From Rossellomorea vietnamensis (lineage in GTDB: Bacteria > Bacillota > Bacilli > Bacillales > Bacillaceae_B): DNA of 32,588 bases. This document shows positions 27,168 to 32,588 of this stretch, one piece after another (the stretch's first letter is position 1; the number at the start of each line of letters is the position of its first letter). The position numbers were made by a program, and so were the translations under genes. Where the stretch lies: assembly GCF_008180415.1 (NCBI RefSeq), contig NZ_VTEI01000003.1, positions 464,991 through 497,578 of the forward strand, in the 5' to 3' direction. The notes under the pieces were generated by a model that did no database searches, had not been told where the DNA came from, and worked only from the letters and a program-made list of their open reading frames with translations.

Positions 27168-27770
27168 TTATCTTCTTTCTCCAGCTGTTTGCTTAGCATT
27201 GAAAGTCCAATCTAATTTTAAGGAGTCACCCTGGAATTTGTTTTGATCCTGCTTATTATCGACAAATTCAAACTTTACAATAAAATCATCAGAAGTATTA
27301 GCCTTTAAACCATCTTTTTCTCCGTCTAATAACCAACCTAAAACATCTCTATCTACTACATCCTTATTTCTAAGTGCCGATAAAGTGGTTTCATGAACAA
27401 CTTCTGTTTTCTTATCTTTGTTAATTAAGAACTGAACCTTAATATGATCACCAAGATCATCTGTGCCATTATTTCCATTTGTGTCACCAACTGTATAATC
27501 AGTAGTTAAAATAACTTTAGAAACATCCAATGAACCTGTGTTATTCAATTTAAAATTCCTTTGCATAGTATCTCCAGGCTTAATGTTAGAAACATCTATA
27601 ATAGCATTAGCTGCATCATTGCCCTTCACTTTGATATCCAATGTCCCAGCAGCAAATGTGTTAGTTGATGTCTCTGTATCACTAAAGTAAGCATATGTAC
27701 CTCCACCAACTAATGACAAACCAAGTGCTGCTGACGCAATTCCCAAACCTAATTTTTGCTTAATACCCAT
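27168..27770 (-). CDS. tasA: TasA/CalY (camelysin)-family biofilm fibre protein (200 aa)
   Basis: Major extracellular fibre subunit. SipW-type signal peptide MGIKQKLGLGIASAALGLSL ending GGGTYA, then YFSDTETSTNTFAAGTLDI, the conserved N-terminal segment of TasA and camelysin. The jelly-roll core includes DVSNIKPGDTMQRNFKLNNT. At 200 aa it is nearer to B. cereus CalY (about 197 aa) than to B. subtilis TasA (261 aa), so calY is an equally good name. ATG at 27770 with AGGAGGAATTATAAG. It is the first gene of the unit, whereas in B. subtilis tasA is last. Predicted SinR-type operators flank its promoter. Confidence 0.9.
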   Translation of the reverse strand: MGIKQKLGLGIASAALGLSLVGGGTYAYFSDTETSTNTFAAGTLDIKVKGNDAANAIIDVSNIKPGDTMQRNFKLNNTGSLDVSKVILTTDYTVGDTNGNNGTDDLGDHIKVQFLINKDKKTEVVHETTLSALRNKDVVDRDVLGWLLDGEKDGLKANTSDDFIVKFEFVDNKQDQNKFQGDSLKLDWTFNAKQTAGERR

Positions 27771-27820
27771 CTTATAATTCCTCCTAGTGTTTTGTTTTTT
27801 GTTCGCCCTAGTGAGCTTTT

Positions 27821-27836
27821 GTTCTCTTTAGCGAAC
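27821..27836. promoter_or_regulatory. SinR-type operator downstream of the tasA promoter
   Basis: GTTCTCTTTAGCGAAC includes a perfect SinR box GTTCTCT (27821-27827) facing an inverted GTTCGC. Lying 11 bp past the -10 of the predicted promoter, it would cover the transcription start, a repressing position. A further GTTCGCC lies at 27801-27807. Confidence 0.65.
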
Positions 27837-27846
27837 TTACAATGTA

Positions 27847-27875
27847 AGTATATGACAGAAGTTACGGGTTGAAAA
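27847..27875 (-). promoter_or_regulatory. Candidate sigma-A promoter of tasA
   Basis: TTTTCA (27870-27875), 17-nt spacer, TATACT (27847-27852) on the minus strand; -10 matches 5 of 6 and -35 4 of 6. It lies between the two SinR-type operators. Confidence 0.5.
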
Positions 27876-27894
27876 ACCTGAAAAACAGTCAGAT

Positions 27895-27910
27895 ATTCGC
27901 TAAAACGAAC
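27895..27910. promoter_or_regulatory. Second SinR-type operator upstream of the tasA promoter
   Basis: ATTCGCTAAAACGAAC matches the inverse of the first operator (GTTCGCTAAAGAGAAC) at 13 of 16 positions. The pair faces in opposite directions on either side of the promoter, suitable for looping or cooperative binding. Confidence 0.55.
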
Positions 27911-27987
27911 ATTAAACATGTATTTCCTGGTAATATCTCTCGTTTTCTTACTATTTTGTAATTTATAATGAACATTTTAATTTTTAT

Positions 27988-27994
27988 AAAGAAC
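27988..27994 (-). promoter_or_regulatory. SinR box (GTTCTTT) between tasA and the sortase gene
   Basis: AAAGAAC on the plus strand, a perfect GTTCTYT match on the minus strand. The 341-bp divergent region 27771-28111 contains no gene; this box could serve tasA or the sortase promoter. Confidence 0.45.
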
Positions 27995-28111
27995 AACTTA
28001 TTTATATTTCAACCCCTATGTAAATTTCTATAAAAACTAGCCTTCAAGCAATGACAAATTCATTCAACTAAGAGAAAATAGAATTATCAAGCCAACTTAG
28101 GAGGTATCCTC

Positions 28112-28702
28112 TTGTTTAACAAATTAATAAAGTATGTAAGCATCCTCATGCTAACCGCCGGTATCGGGCTGATCGGTTATGCTGGTTATCATATTTTTAA
28201 GCAAAAAGCTGAGCAGGATAGTGCTATGCAGGAAGCGAAGGCTCAAGTCGTTACGAAAAAATCCCAGCCAAAAGAGGAAGAGGAACTCTCCTCCTACTCA
28301 TTCGAAAAAGGAGACGTAGTTGGCATCCTTAATATCCCTGCCCTCAATAGAGAATTACCTATTATAGAAGGTACAGACGAAGAGGAGCTGGAAAAAGGCG
28401 TCGGCCACTACTCTTCCACCAAGCTCCCGAACCAGCAAGACCGCATCTTCCTCGCCGGCCACCGGGACACAGTCTTCAAAAAAATGGGCGAACTAAAAGA
28501 AGGCGACCAGCTAAAAATTGAAATGAGCAACGGAACCTACACCTATGAAATATACGAAATGTTTATCGTAAAAGAAGACGACATGTCCGTAGTCCAATCA
28601 ACAACCCCTGATGAGATCCTGACATTATCAACATGCTACCCCTTTGAATACCTATCTAGCACAGAAGAAAGATACATCATCAATGCAAAACGAATAGACT
28701 AA
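28112..28702 (+). CDS. Class D sortase (196 aa)
   Basis: A membrane transpeptidase that links LPXTG proteins to peptidoglycan. N-terminal anchor helix (about 8-27), a charged linker, then the sortase barrel with catalytic His117 in LAGHRDT, Cys175 in LSTCYPF and Arg187 in EERYIINAKR. Size and motifs fit class D (B. subtilis YhcS type). TTG start at 28112 with AGGAGGTATCCTC. It is divergent from the fibre operon whose last gene encodes an LPETG protein, the likely substrate. Confidence 0.92.
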   Translation: MFNKLIKYVSILMLTAGIGLIGYAGYHIFKQKAEQDSAMQEAKAQVVTKKSQPKEEEELSSYSFEKGDVVGILNIPALNRELPIIEGTDEEELEKGVGHYSSTKLPNQQDRIFLAGHRDTVFKKMGELKEGDQLKIEMSNGTYTYEIYEMFIVKEDDMSVVQSTTPDEILTLSTCYPFEYLSSTEERYIINAKRID

Positions 28703-28704
28703 TC

Positions 28705-28727
28705 GCCAGCACCTAGCTGGCTTTTTT
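28705..28727 (+). terminator. Terminator of the sortase gene
   Basis: GCCAGC-ACCTA-GCTGGC followed by TTTTTT, 2 bp after the stop codon. Confidence 0.88.
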
Positions 28728-28805
28728 CTGTGCTGGACACAACTAAATAAGGAACGCTTCCCTTAAGATGTAGTTATTAATAATTTTGAATGTATTACAA
28801 AACAC

Positions 28806-29081
28806 GTTGATTGGAGCGGAAGGGGTACGACCTCCTGCGGGACTAGCGGGACAGGTGAGACCCCGCAGGTAAAACCGAGGAGGCTCATCCAGCTTCAGCG
28901 GCCAGCGACTAGCAGATTTCGGTCTCTCTCCTTGCGATAAGTCATCATCGAATCGCTAACGCTCTTCGTGATTCCTTTATCTCATGCGAGAGCCCTAAAA
29001 TCTGTACGTCGCTGAACGGCCGCATATACTTTTGCTTCACCGCACGCCCCGCGGAGTCGAGCACCTGGAGCGGAAATCACC
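28806..29081. repeat. Bacillus-type intergenic repeat element split by another element
   Basis: The left part (28806-28889: TTGATTGGAGCGGAAGG, CTCCTGCGGG, AGCGGGACAGGTGAGACCCC, CGAGGAGGCTCA) and right part (29039-29081: CCGCACGCCCCGCGGAGTCG, AGCACCTGGAGCGGAAATCA) are the two ends of an intergenic repeat I recognise from many Bacillaceae. The ends TGATT/AATCA are inverted. About 149 bp (28890-29038) lies between them; it has paired segments CAGATTT/AAATCTG and GAC/GTC and resembles another dispersed CAGCTTCAGCG-type element. This fills most of the 28728-29194 gap; the rest is AT-rich promoter sequence. Confidence 0.75.
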
Positions 29082-29158
29082 CACCATCCCACTTTTACAA
29101 TCATTAGTTAACTAAAATTATTCAAAATCCCCTATTATGTTTTGAATCTTCAATATGT

Positions 29159-29164
29159 TATAAT
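29159..29164 (+). promoter_or_regulatory. Extended -10 promoter of the ywpF-like gene
   Basis: TGTTATAAT, an extended -10 (TGnTATAAT), 31 bp before the start codon; the -35 region is weak. Confidence 0.45.
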
Positions 29165-29194
29165 TTGTACAAACTATGAGATGGAGGATCGTTC

Positions 29195-29635
29195 ATGAAA
29201 ACCTTTAAAGTAATCACTCTTCAAGTTGTTGAAAACGATGATCTTAAAGACATTGAAATTGTGGACGGTTTAATTATTAATAAAGAAGATCAAAAAGGGA
29301 CTTGGCTGATTGAGGGCTGCATGAGGAAGGAATTTTATGATTTTTTCCGTGATGCCCAGCAGAGTGCCGAGGACATTGAGGTTCAGGTGGTCATTTCCCA
29401 TCCTGAGAATGATCCGGCTGCTTTTATGACGAGGATCAGCTGCATTAAAACGATGGATCTTCATTTGAGTGTTCTTTTTGAAGGAAAATTGAAGAAGATG
29501 CGAAATGAGTATGCCGAGCTGCTTCTTGATGACTTGGTGGATAAAGGGTTTGAAGGGTCAGGGCTTGTACAGGAATTTAAGGACAAGATGCGTTCTAAGC
29601 CTAGGCTGGCAGCCACCTCCAAGACAACAAATTAA
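29195..29635 (+). CDS. ywpF: YwpF-like protein (146 aa)
   Basis: A soluble acidic protein starting MKTFKVITLQVVENDDLKDI, in the style of the Bacillus YwpF family, of unknown function. It has no signal peptide, membrane segment or catalytic motif. In B. subtilis ywpF lies near ssbB and fabZ, which are both in this window, supporting the call. ATG at 29195 with ATGGAGGATCGTTC. It precedes sinR by 102 bp on the same strand; sinR has its own promoter. Confidence 0.7.
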   Translation: MKTFKVITLQVVENDDLKDIEIVDGLIINKEDQKGTWLIEGCMRKEFYDFFRDAQQSAEDIEVQVVISHPENDPAAFMTRISCIKTMDLHLSVLFEGKLKKMRNEYAELLLDDLVDKGFEGSGLVQEFKDKMRSKPRLAATSKTTN

Positions 29636-29687
29636 ATTTTTAGACAAAATATGACATGTAAATATAAAGTTTGAGTTTCCTTTGTGG

Positions 29688-29693
29688 TATAAT
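29688..29693 (+). promoter_or_regulatory. Extended -10 promoter of sinR
   Basis: TGGTATAAT, an extended -10, 44 bp before the sinR start; the -35 hexamer is poor. Confidence 0.5.
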
Positions 29694-29737
29694 AACACTA
29701 TGATTAGGATGATTATGCGTACAGGATGTGAACGGTA

Positions 29738-30058
29738 ATGATCGGGGAAAGAGTCAAGAAGCTTAGACAAGAGAGAAAAATGTCAATGACCGAGCTTGCA
29801 GATAAGGCGGGCGTTGCCAAGTCGTACTTGAGTTCGATTGAGAGAAATTTGCAGAAGAATCCATCGGTTCAGTTTTTGGAGAAAATTTCGAAGGCATTGG
29901 ATGTTCCGGTTGATTCTTTACTATATGATACAGTGGAAGATAAGCATATTGACTCCGACTGGGTCAGTATCGTTGAGCAGGCGATGGATTCCGGTATCAG
30001 CAAAGAGCAGTTCCGGGAGTTTATCGAGTTCAACAAATGGAAGTTAAATCAAAAGTAA
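29738..30058 (+). CDS. sinR: Biofilm master repressor SinR (106 aa)
   Basis: XRE-type DNA-binding domain (about 1-66) very close to B. subtilis SinR: MIGERVKKLRQ, LADKAGVAKSYLSSIERNLQ and NPSVQFLEKISKALDVPV. The C-terminal SinI-like multimerisation domain (about 72-106) contains DSDWVSIVEQAMDSGISKEQ and FREFIEFNKWK. SinR represses matrix genes such as tapA-sipW-tasA by binding GTTCTYT boxes and is inactivated by SinI. ATG at 29738. Unlike the standard sinI-sinR tandem, sinI here lies downstream on the opposite strand, sharing a two-way terminator. Confidence 0.93.
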   Translation: MIGERVKKLRQERKMSMTELADKAGVAKSYLSSIERNLQKNPSVQFLEKISKALDVPVDSLLYDTVEDKHIDSDWVSIVEQAMDSGISKEQFREFIEFNKWKLNQK

Positions 30059-30090
30059 AAAAGCTATTCCCTTATCGGGAATAGCTTTTA
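30057..30090. terminator. Bidirectional terminator between sinR and sinI
   Basis: AAAAGCTATTCCC / GGGAATAGCTTTT stem with a TTATC loop, T-rich on both exits. It closes both convergent genes. Confidence 0.88.
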
Positions 30091-30222
30091 TCATTTTACC
30101 AGTACTTTTCTCTCTTCTCTATTCGTATGTAGGTATTCTAGGATTTCGTCTTTGGTGACCCCTACTGACATCGCTTCTTTGATTAATGTAATCCACTCTA
30201 GATCCAATTCTTTTTCAACCAC
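30091..30222 (-). CDS. sinI: SinI anti-repressor (43 aa), behind a c-di-GMP riboswitch
   Basis: The short product VVEKELDLEWITLIKEAMSV, then GVTKDEILEYLHTNREERK, aligns along its length with the core of B. subtilis SinI (ELDQEWVELMVEAKEANISP, EEIRKYLLLNK). SinI binds the SinR C-terminal domain and lifts repression of matrix genes. GTG start at 30222, with GGAGG 10 nt upstream; a nearby TTG (30228) would be out of frame. It is convergent with sinR and ends at the shared terminator. A GEMM-I riboswitch occupies the leader, so SinI synthesis should respond to c-di-GMP. Confidence 0.88.
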   Translation of the reverse strand: MVEKELDLEWITLIKEAMSVGVTKDEILEYLHTNREERKVLVK

Positions 30223-30232
30223 TTCAAAATCT

Positions 30233-30254
30233 CCTCCTAAAATACGCTTAGTAT
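30233..30254 (-). promoter_or_regulatory. Expression platform of the sinI riboswitch
   Basis: AAATAC-TAAGC-GTATTT forms a small hairpin immediately 5' of AGGAGGAG. No intrinsic terminator is present between aptamer and gene, so ribosome-site access is the likely controlled step. The 13 bases at 30233-30245 also occur before the 53-aa gene at 11457-11469. Confidence 0.5.
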
Positions 30255-30347
30255 TTCAGGCAATCCAGCCATCCTAGCAAGATCTGCTACCCTGCCTTAG
30301 ATCTGTGACTTTGCGTCCCCATTTTTCAATGGGTTTGCCTTTGTCTG
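30255..30347 (-). ncRNA. c-di-GMP-I (GEMM-I) riboswitch in the sinI leader
   Basis: On the minus strand the aptamer reads AAAGGCAAACCC, a CCATT/AATGG helix with an AA-rich tetraloop, GGACGCAAAGTCACAG, ATCTAAGG, then GGGTAGCAGATC, GGATGGCTGG and the closing ATTGCCTGA, which can pair with AGGCAA at the 5' end. These are the conserved positions of the class I c-di-GMP aptamer, including the guanine before GCAAA (G20 of Vc2). A TATAAT-like -10 lies about 35 nt upstream (30384-30389, minus). The remaining sequence 30390-30487 is AT-rich without a gene. Confidence 0.88.
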
Positions 30348-30487
30348 ACTATCCGTTGGCTAACCAGTTATATAACTATAACCATTATACTAATGAGGAA
30401 AACCTATTTTGTGTAAAATTTTGCTGTGATTAACATCTTTTTTCCTAGTTTATTTTACAAATTTTATAATAATTCAGGAACTTTCAG

Positions 30488-30730
30488 TTATTTCACTGTA
30501 TATCGTGGGTCTTTTTGTCGAATTAAGGGGTCTTGATAGGAGAAGCTCTTCGTGTATATGCTCAATTTCTTTTCTAAAGGGATAACAGTCTTGCTGATTT
30601 GCCGGAAGCTTGATGCAGTGAAGAATGGAGAGTCTGTGAGGTCATTTCCGCATGATGGGCATGTCCATTGTCCGGTTTCCGTAGAGCTGAATGAGGATCT
30701 CCTGCAGCGCTGGCAATTTTTCTTATACAT
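30488..30730 (-). CDS. Small zinc-ribbon protein of unknown function (80 aa)
   Basis: Starts MYKKNCQRCRRSSFSS with a CxxC pair, and TGQWTCPSCGNDLTDSPFF supplies a second CxxC, making a likely four-cysteine zinc ribbon in the first 40 residues. The basic C-terminal half (IPLEKKLSIYTKSFSYQDPL) has no known motif. ATG at 30730 is chosen because GAGGTG lies 6 nt upstream. It lies between sinI and the second SinR-like gene and diverges from the latter; a GTTCGTTATTAAG sequence at 30746, resembling the SinR-type operators, sits near its ribosome site. Confidence 0.65.
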   Translation of the reverse strand: MYKKNCQRCRRSSFSSTETGQWTCPSCGNDLTDSPFFTASSFRQISKTVIPLEKKLSIYTKSFSYQDPLIRQKDPRYTVK

Positions 30731-30828
30731 AGCACACCTCACTTTGTTCGTTATTAAGACCTTATAGACCTAGTATATAAGACTCACCATCAATAGCTAA
30801 ACCGCAAATTCCTTCGATTATTCTTAAT

Positions 30829-30835
30829 AAAGAAC
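30829..30835 (-). promoter_or_regulatory. SinR box (GTTCTTT) upstream of the second SinR-like gene
   Basis: AAAGAAC on the plus strand, a perfect GTTCTYT match on the minus strand, in the 220-bp divergent region between the zinc-ribbon and SinR-like genes. Confidence 0.45.
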
Positions 30836-30886
30836 GTTTTGCTCTGTTTTTCTTTTCTATTCTTACTATTTCTTAAATATGCTCAT

Positions 30887-30915
30887 TTTATAAAAAACTT
30901 ATTGTTCGTTATAAT
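30887..30915 (+). promoter_or_regulatory. Promoter of the second SinR-like gene with an embedded operator
   Basis: TTTATA (30887-30892), 17-nt spacer, TATAAT (30910-30915). GTTCGTT at 30904-30910 overlaps the -10 and, as GTTCGTTATAATGAA, resembles the tasA operators, suggesting repression by SinR or by its own product. Confidence 0.55.
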
Positions 30916-30950
30916 GAATTAATAAATTTGTATAAGAAGGAGTCTATCCA

Positions 30951-31313
30951 ATGGTAGGGGAGAGAATTAAATCTATTAGAGAAAGTAAGGGAATTACTAT
31001 AAATGAACTGGCCCATATAGCTGATATTTCAAAATCTTATATCAGTTCGATTGAAAGAGGAATACAGAAAAACCCATCGATCAATGTGCTCGATAAAATA
31101 GCAGACGCCTTAGGGGTATCATTGGATATACTGCTGGACAGCAAAAACAGTGATATCAATTTAGAGGATGACTGGGTAAAATTATTAAAAGAAGCGATTG
31201 GGCAAGGCCTCACGAAAGAAGAATTCATTCAGTTCACCATGCTAATGGGGGTTAAAAGGAAGAAAGCTACTCTAGAAAGCAGCAAGATGCATAAAAACAG
31301 AAGGACAATGTAA
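30951..31313 (+). CDS. SinR paralogue, possibly SlrR-like (120 aa)
   Basis: Same layout as SinR: XRE domain (about 1-66) with MVGERIKSIRE, LAHIADISKSYISSIERGIQ and NPSINVLDKIADALGV, then a SinI-like dimerisation segment (about 72-103) DDWVKLLKEAIGQGLTKEEF. A basic tail of about 18 residues is extra. It is most likely a paralogue able to pair with SinR or SinI, like SlrR in B. subtilis, although SlrR is longer (about 152 aa), so orthology is not claimed. ATG at 30951 with AAGGAG upstream. Confidence 0.82.
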   Translation: MVGERIKSIRESKGITINELAHIADISKSYISSIERGIQKNPSINVLDKIADALGVSLDILLDSKNSDINLEDDWVKLLKEAIGQGLTKEEFIQFTMLMGVKRKKATLESSKMHKNRRTM

Positions 31314-31333
31314 AAAGCCGGTAATCTACCGGC
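31312..31333 (-). terminator. Terminator of the lipoprotein gene
   Basis: Minus strand GCCGGTA-GAT-TACCGGC followed by TTTTT. It overlaps the stop region of the convergent SinR paralogue and may stop that transcript less efficiently. Confidence 0.8.
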
Positions 31334-31343
31334 TCTCTGGGTA

Positions 31344-31649
31344 TTACTGGTTGTTATCTTCGTCGTCTGTCATTTCATCTTCCAACTCATCAACCGGGCC
31401 TTCACCGTTCTCGTTATCGTCGATATCTCCATTGTCGTCTTCAGAGATGTTTCCATTCTCCTCACCCATATCCATGTCCATATCGCCGTTTTCTCCGCCA
31501 TCGTTCATTCCATCGTTATCTCCTGGAACCTCTTCCTCAACCGGAGCTTCGTTATCTTCCGGCGGCGGCTCCTGATCTGCGTTACAACCTGCAAGAAGCA
31601 TTGCGGATAGTGCTGATCCACCTAGGATAGCTAAAAGTTTCTTATTCAT
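31344..31649 (-). CDS. Small, very acidic lipoprotein (101 aa)
   Basis: Lipoprotein signal with lipobox LLAGC (Cys22), so predicted to be lipid-anchored on the outer face of the membrane. The mature part is almost entirely Asp/Glu/Asn/Gly/Met (for example NGDMDMDMGEENG), low complexity and probably unfolded. No family can be named; similar acidic lipoproteins occur in many Bacillaceae. Metal or cation binding is possible but unsupported. ATG at 31649 with AAGGAGTCATACACA upstream. Confidence 0.75.
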   Translation of the reverse strand: MNKKLLAILGGSALSAMLLAGCNADQEPPPEDNEAPVEEEVPGDNDGMNDGGENGDMDMDMGEENGNISEDDNGDIDDNENGEGPVDELEDEMTDDEDNNQ

Positions 31650-31803
31650 TGTGTATGACTCCTTTCCTTAAACAGAATTTTTGAGACCTATCTTTTTGGT
31701 CTTTTGATAGCATTCCCCATCTTTTTGGAAACTTGCATGGCAAATGAAATTAATTGAGGAGTGACATGGCGGGGAAGCTTTTGCGCTTTAAAACAACAAA
31801 AGG

Positions 31804-31842
31804 GGGACTGTCCCTCTTTGTGCTGTGAAGAGGGACAGTCCC
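31804..31842. repeat. Two facing copies of the GGGACTGTCCC palindrome
   Basis: GGGACTGTCCCTCTT and AAGAGGGACAGTCCC form a 15-bp perfect inverted repeat with a 9-nt loop. Each arm itself contains the palindrome also present at 3891-3909. The neighbouring GCGCTTTAAA (31779-31788) also occurs beside the 9391 copy. Confidence 0.65.
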
Positions 31843-31860
31843 TTTAGCTTGGTAAAGCTT

Positions 31861-31897
31861 AAAAACCCCGAGCTGCAGTGGCAGCTCGGGGTTTTTT
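31861..31897. terminator. fabZ terminator (bidirectional)
   Basis: ACCCCGAGCTGC-AGTG-GCAGCTCGGGGT with T runs on both exits, 9 bp beyond the fabZ stop codon. Confidence 0.9.
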
Positions 31898-31905
31898 GTT
31901 ATCGC

Positions 31906-32340
31906 TTATTCTTGTTTATCGCCTAGGGCAAACATCATTTCGGTTTCGCAGACGACTTCTCCGTCTATTGTGGCAACTGCTTTTCCTTTTCCGATTGGGC
32001 CTCGAAAACGTACCATTTCAACTTCAAGGCGAAGCTGGTCACCTGGTTTCACCTGGCGTTTGAAGCGGCAGTTGTCGATTCCTGTGAAGAAAGCGAGGCG
32101 TCCTCGGTTCTCTTCTTTTTTCAGCATGGCGACTGCTCCTACTTGAGCAAGAGCTTCTACGATCAATACTCCTGGCATCACTGGATAACCCGGGAAGTGG
32201 CCGTTAAAGTACTCTTCGTTTGCTGTTACATTTTTGATTCCCACTGCTCTTTTTCCCTCTTCTACTTCCAAAATTCTATCCACTAGCAGAAACGGGTAGC
32301 GGTGGGGAATGATTTCTTTGATTTCATCAATATTAAGCAT
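31906..32340 (-). CDS. fabZ: (3R)-hydroxyacyl-ACP dehydratase FabZ (144 aa)
   Basis: Dehydrates beta-hydroxyacyl-ACP in type II fatty acid synthesis. The hot-dog fold signature is complete: [13 protein letters not shown] near the N-terminus, catalytic His48 in [13 protein letters not shown] and Glu62 in LIVEALAQ. Length is typical. ATG at 32340 with GGGAGGCATACTC. In B. subtilis fabZ (ywpB) lies in the ywp region near ssbB and ywpF, consistent with conserved order here. Downstream is a strong terminator, so it is the last or only gene of its unit. Confidence 0.96.
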   Translation of the reverse strand: MLNIDEIKEIIPHRYPFLLVDRILEVEEGKRAVGIKNVTANEEYFNGHFPGYPVMPGVLIVEALAQVGAVAMLKKEENRGRLAFFTGIDNCRFKRQVKPGDQLRLEVEMVRFRGPIGKGKAVATIDGEVVCETEMMFALGDKQE

Positions 32341-32530
32341 GAGTATGCCTCCCTATCTATATGTACATTCTTCTTCTCTTCATTCTACCTGAATTCCTCT
32401 TTTATAAAAAGTTGTTTTGTGGTGGGTTATTTGGCGGGAGCTTTTAAGGATGGGATGCTTGTCTTTGATGGTGGATGTATCCTGTGCGGTGCGACCTTCC
32501 CACTTCACTTATGTTTTCGCTGGGAGTTGT

Positions 32531-32588
32531 GTTATGGGTACATGAGTGTCCGCTTTTTCTTCAACTCATGTATCCACTCTGCTCTTGT
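32531..32588. repeat. Start of a fourth 53-bp repeat block (D), runs off the right edge
   Basis: ATGGGTACATGAGTGTCC (TAC at 32539), then TCATGTATCCACTCTGCTC, one unit plus the start of the next. The preceding 32341-32530 contains no gene. Confidence 0.7.

Overview
The window looks like a chromosomal stretch of a Gram-positive, low-to-moderate GC member of the Bacillaceae (Bacillus sensu lato; genus not determined). The evidence is strong AGGAGG-type ribosome sites with frequent TTG/GTG starts, sigma-A type promoters, and several Bacillus-specific modules: hutP-hutHUIG, ywqB-ywqA, ssbB-ywpF-fabZ neighbourhood genes, sinR/sinI, and tasA-tapA-sipW. No transposase, phage gene, tRNA, rRNA or CRISPR array was found.

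Layout. 1-318: end of a 53-bp repeat array. 439-2281 (minus): an ECF sigma factor interrupted by one in-frame TAA, preceded by its own ECF-type promoter and overlapping the gene for a membrane anti-sigma factor. 2249-3136: gene-free, with seven short AT-rich hairpin repeats. 3137-3874 (minus): NERD-domain membrane protein. 3915-10047 (minus): complete histidine utilisation operon, promoter-hutP-attenuator-hutH-hutU-hutI-hutG, with a HutP-type NAG-triplet site just ahead of the attenuator. 10150-11175: a 20-copy 53-bp repeat array. 11288-12737: a 53-aa orphan, an unknown 142-aa gene and a divergent XRE regulator. 12774-13011: a c-di-GMP-I (GEMM-I) riboswitch in front of a 42-aa membrane peptide. 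13132-15091: a YknW/YknX-like pair without the ABC subunits. 15193-16800: secreted alkaline phosphatase. 16839-17125: a third hairpin repeat family (52 bp). 17257-21709: ywqB (SWIM) and ywqA (SNF2 helicase). 21812-22940: a third 53-bp array that decays at its edges. 23121-23733: ssbB and a small coiled-coil protein. 23927-24876: DUF5658 and VTT membrane proteins.

Biofilm region, 24934-31313. On the minus strand lie tasA/calY, tapA, sipW and an LPXTG protein; a class D sortase gene diverges from tasA. Then come ywpF, sinR, a convergent sinI not in the gene list supplied, a zinc-ribbon orphan and a second SinR-like gene. A second c-di-GMP-I riboswitch lies directly upstream of sinI. SinR-box-like sequences (GTTCTYT, and a 16-bp element RTTCGCTAAARMGAAC) bracket the predicted tasA promoter and recur near the second SinR-like gene. 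The likely logic is that c-di-GMP sets SinI level through the riboswitch, SinI titrates SinR, and SinR controls tasA and possibly its own paralogue. This is inference from sequence. The window ends with an acidic lipoprotein, fabZ and the first unit of another 53-bp array.

The features most worth following are the sinI riboswitch with the relocated sinI, the second riboswitch on a tiny membrane peptide, the three unrelated families of hairpin repeats with similar 51-53 bp spacing, and the nonsense-interrupted sigma factor.
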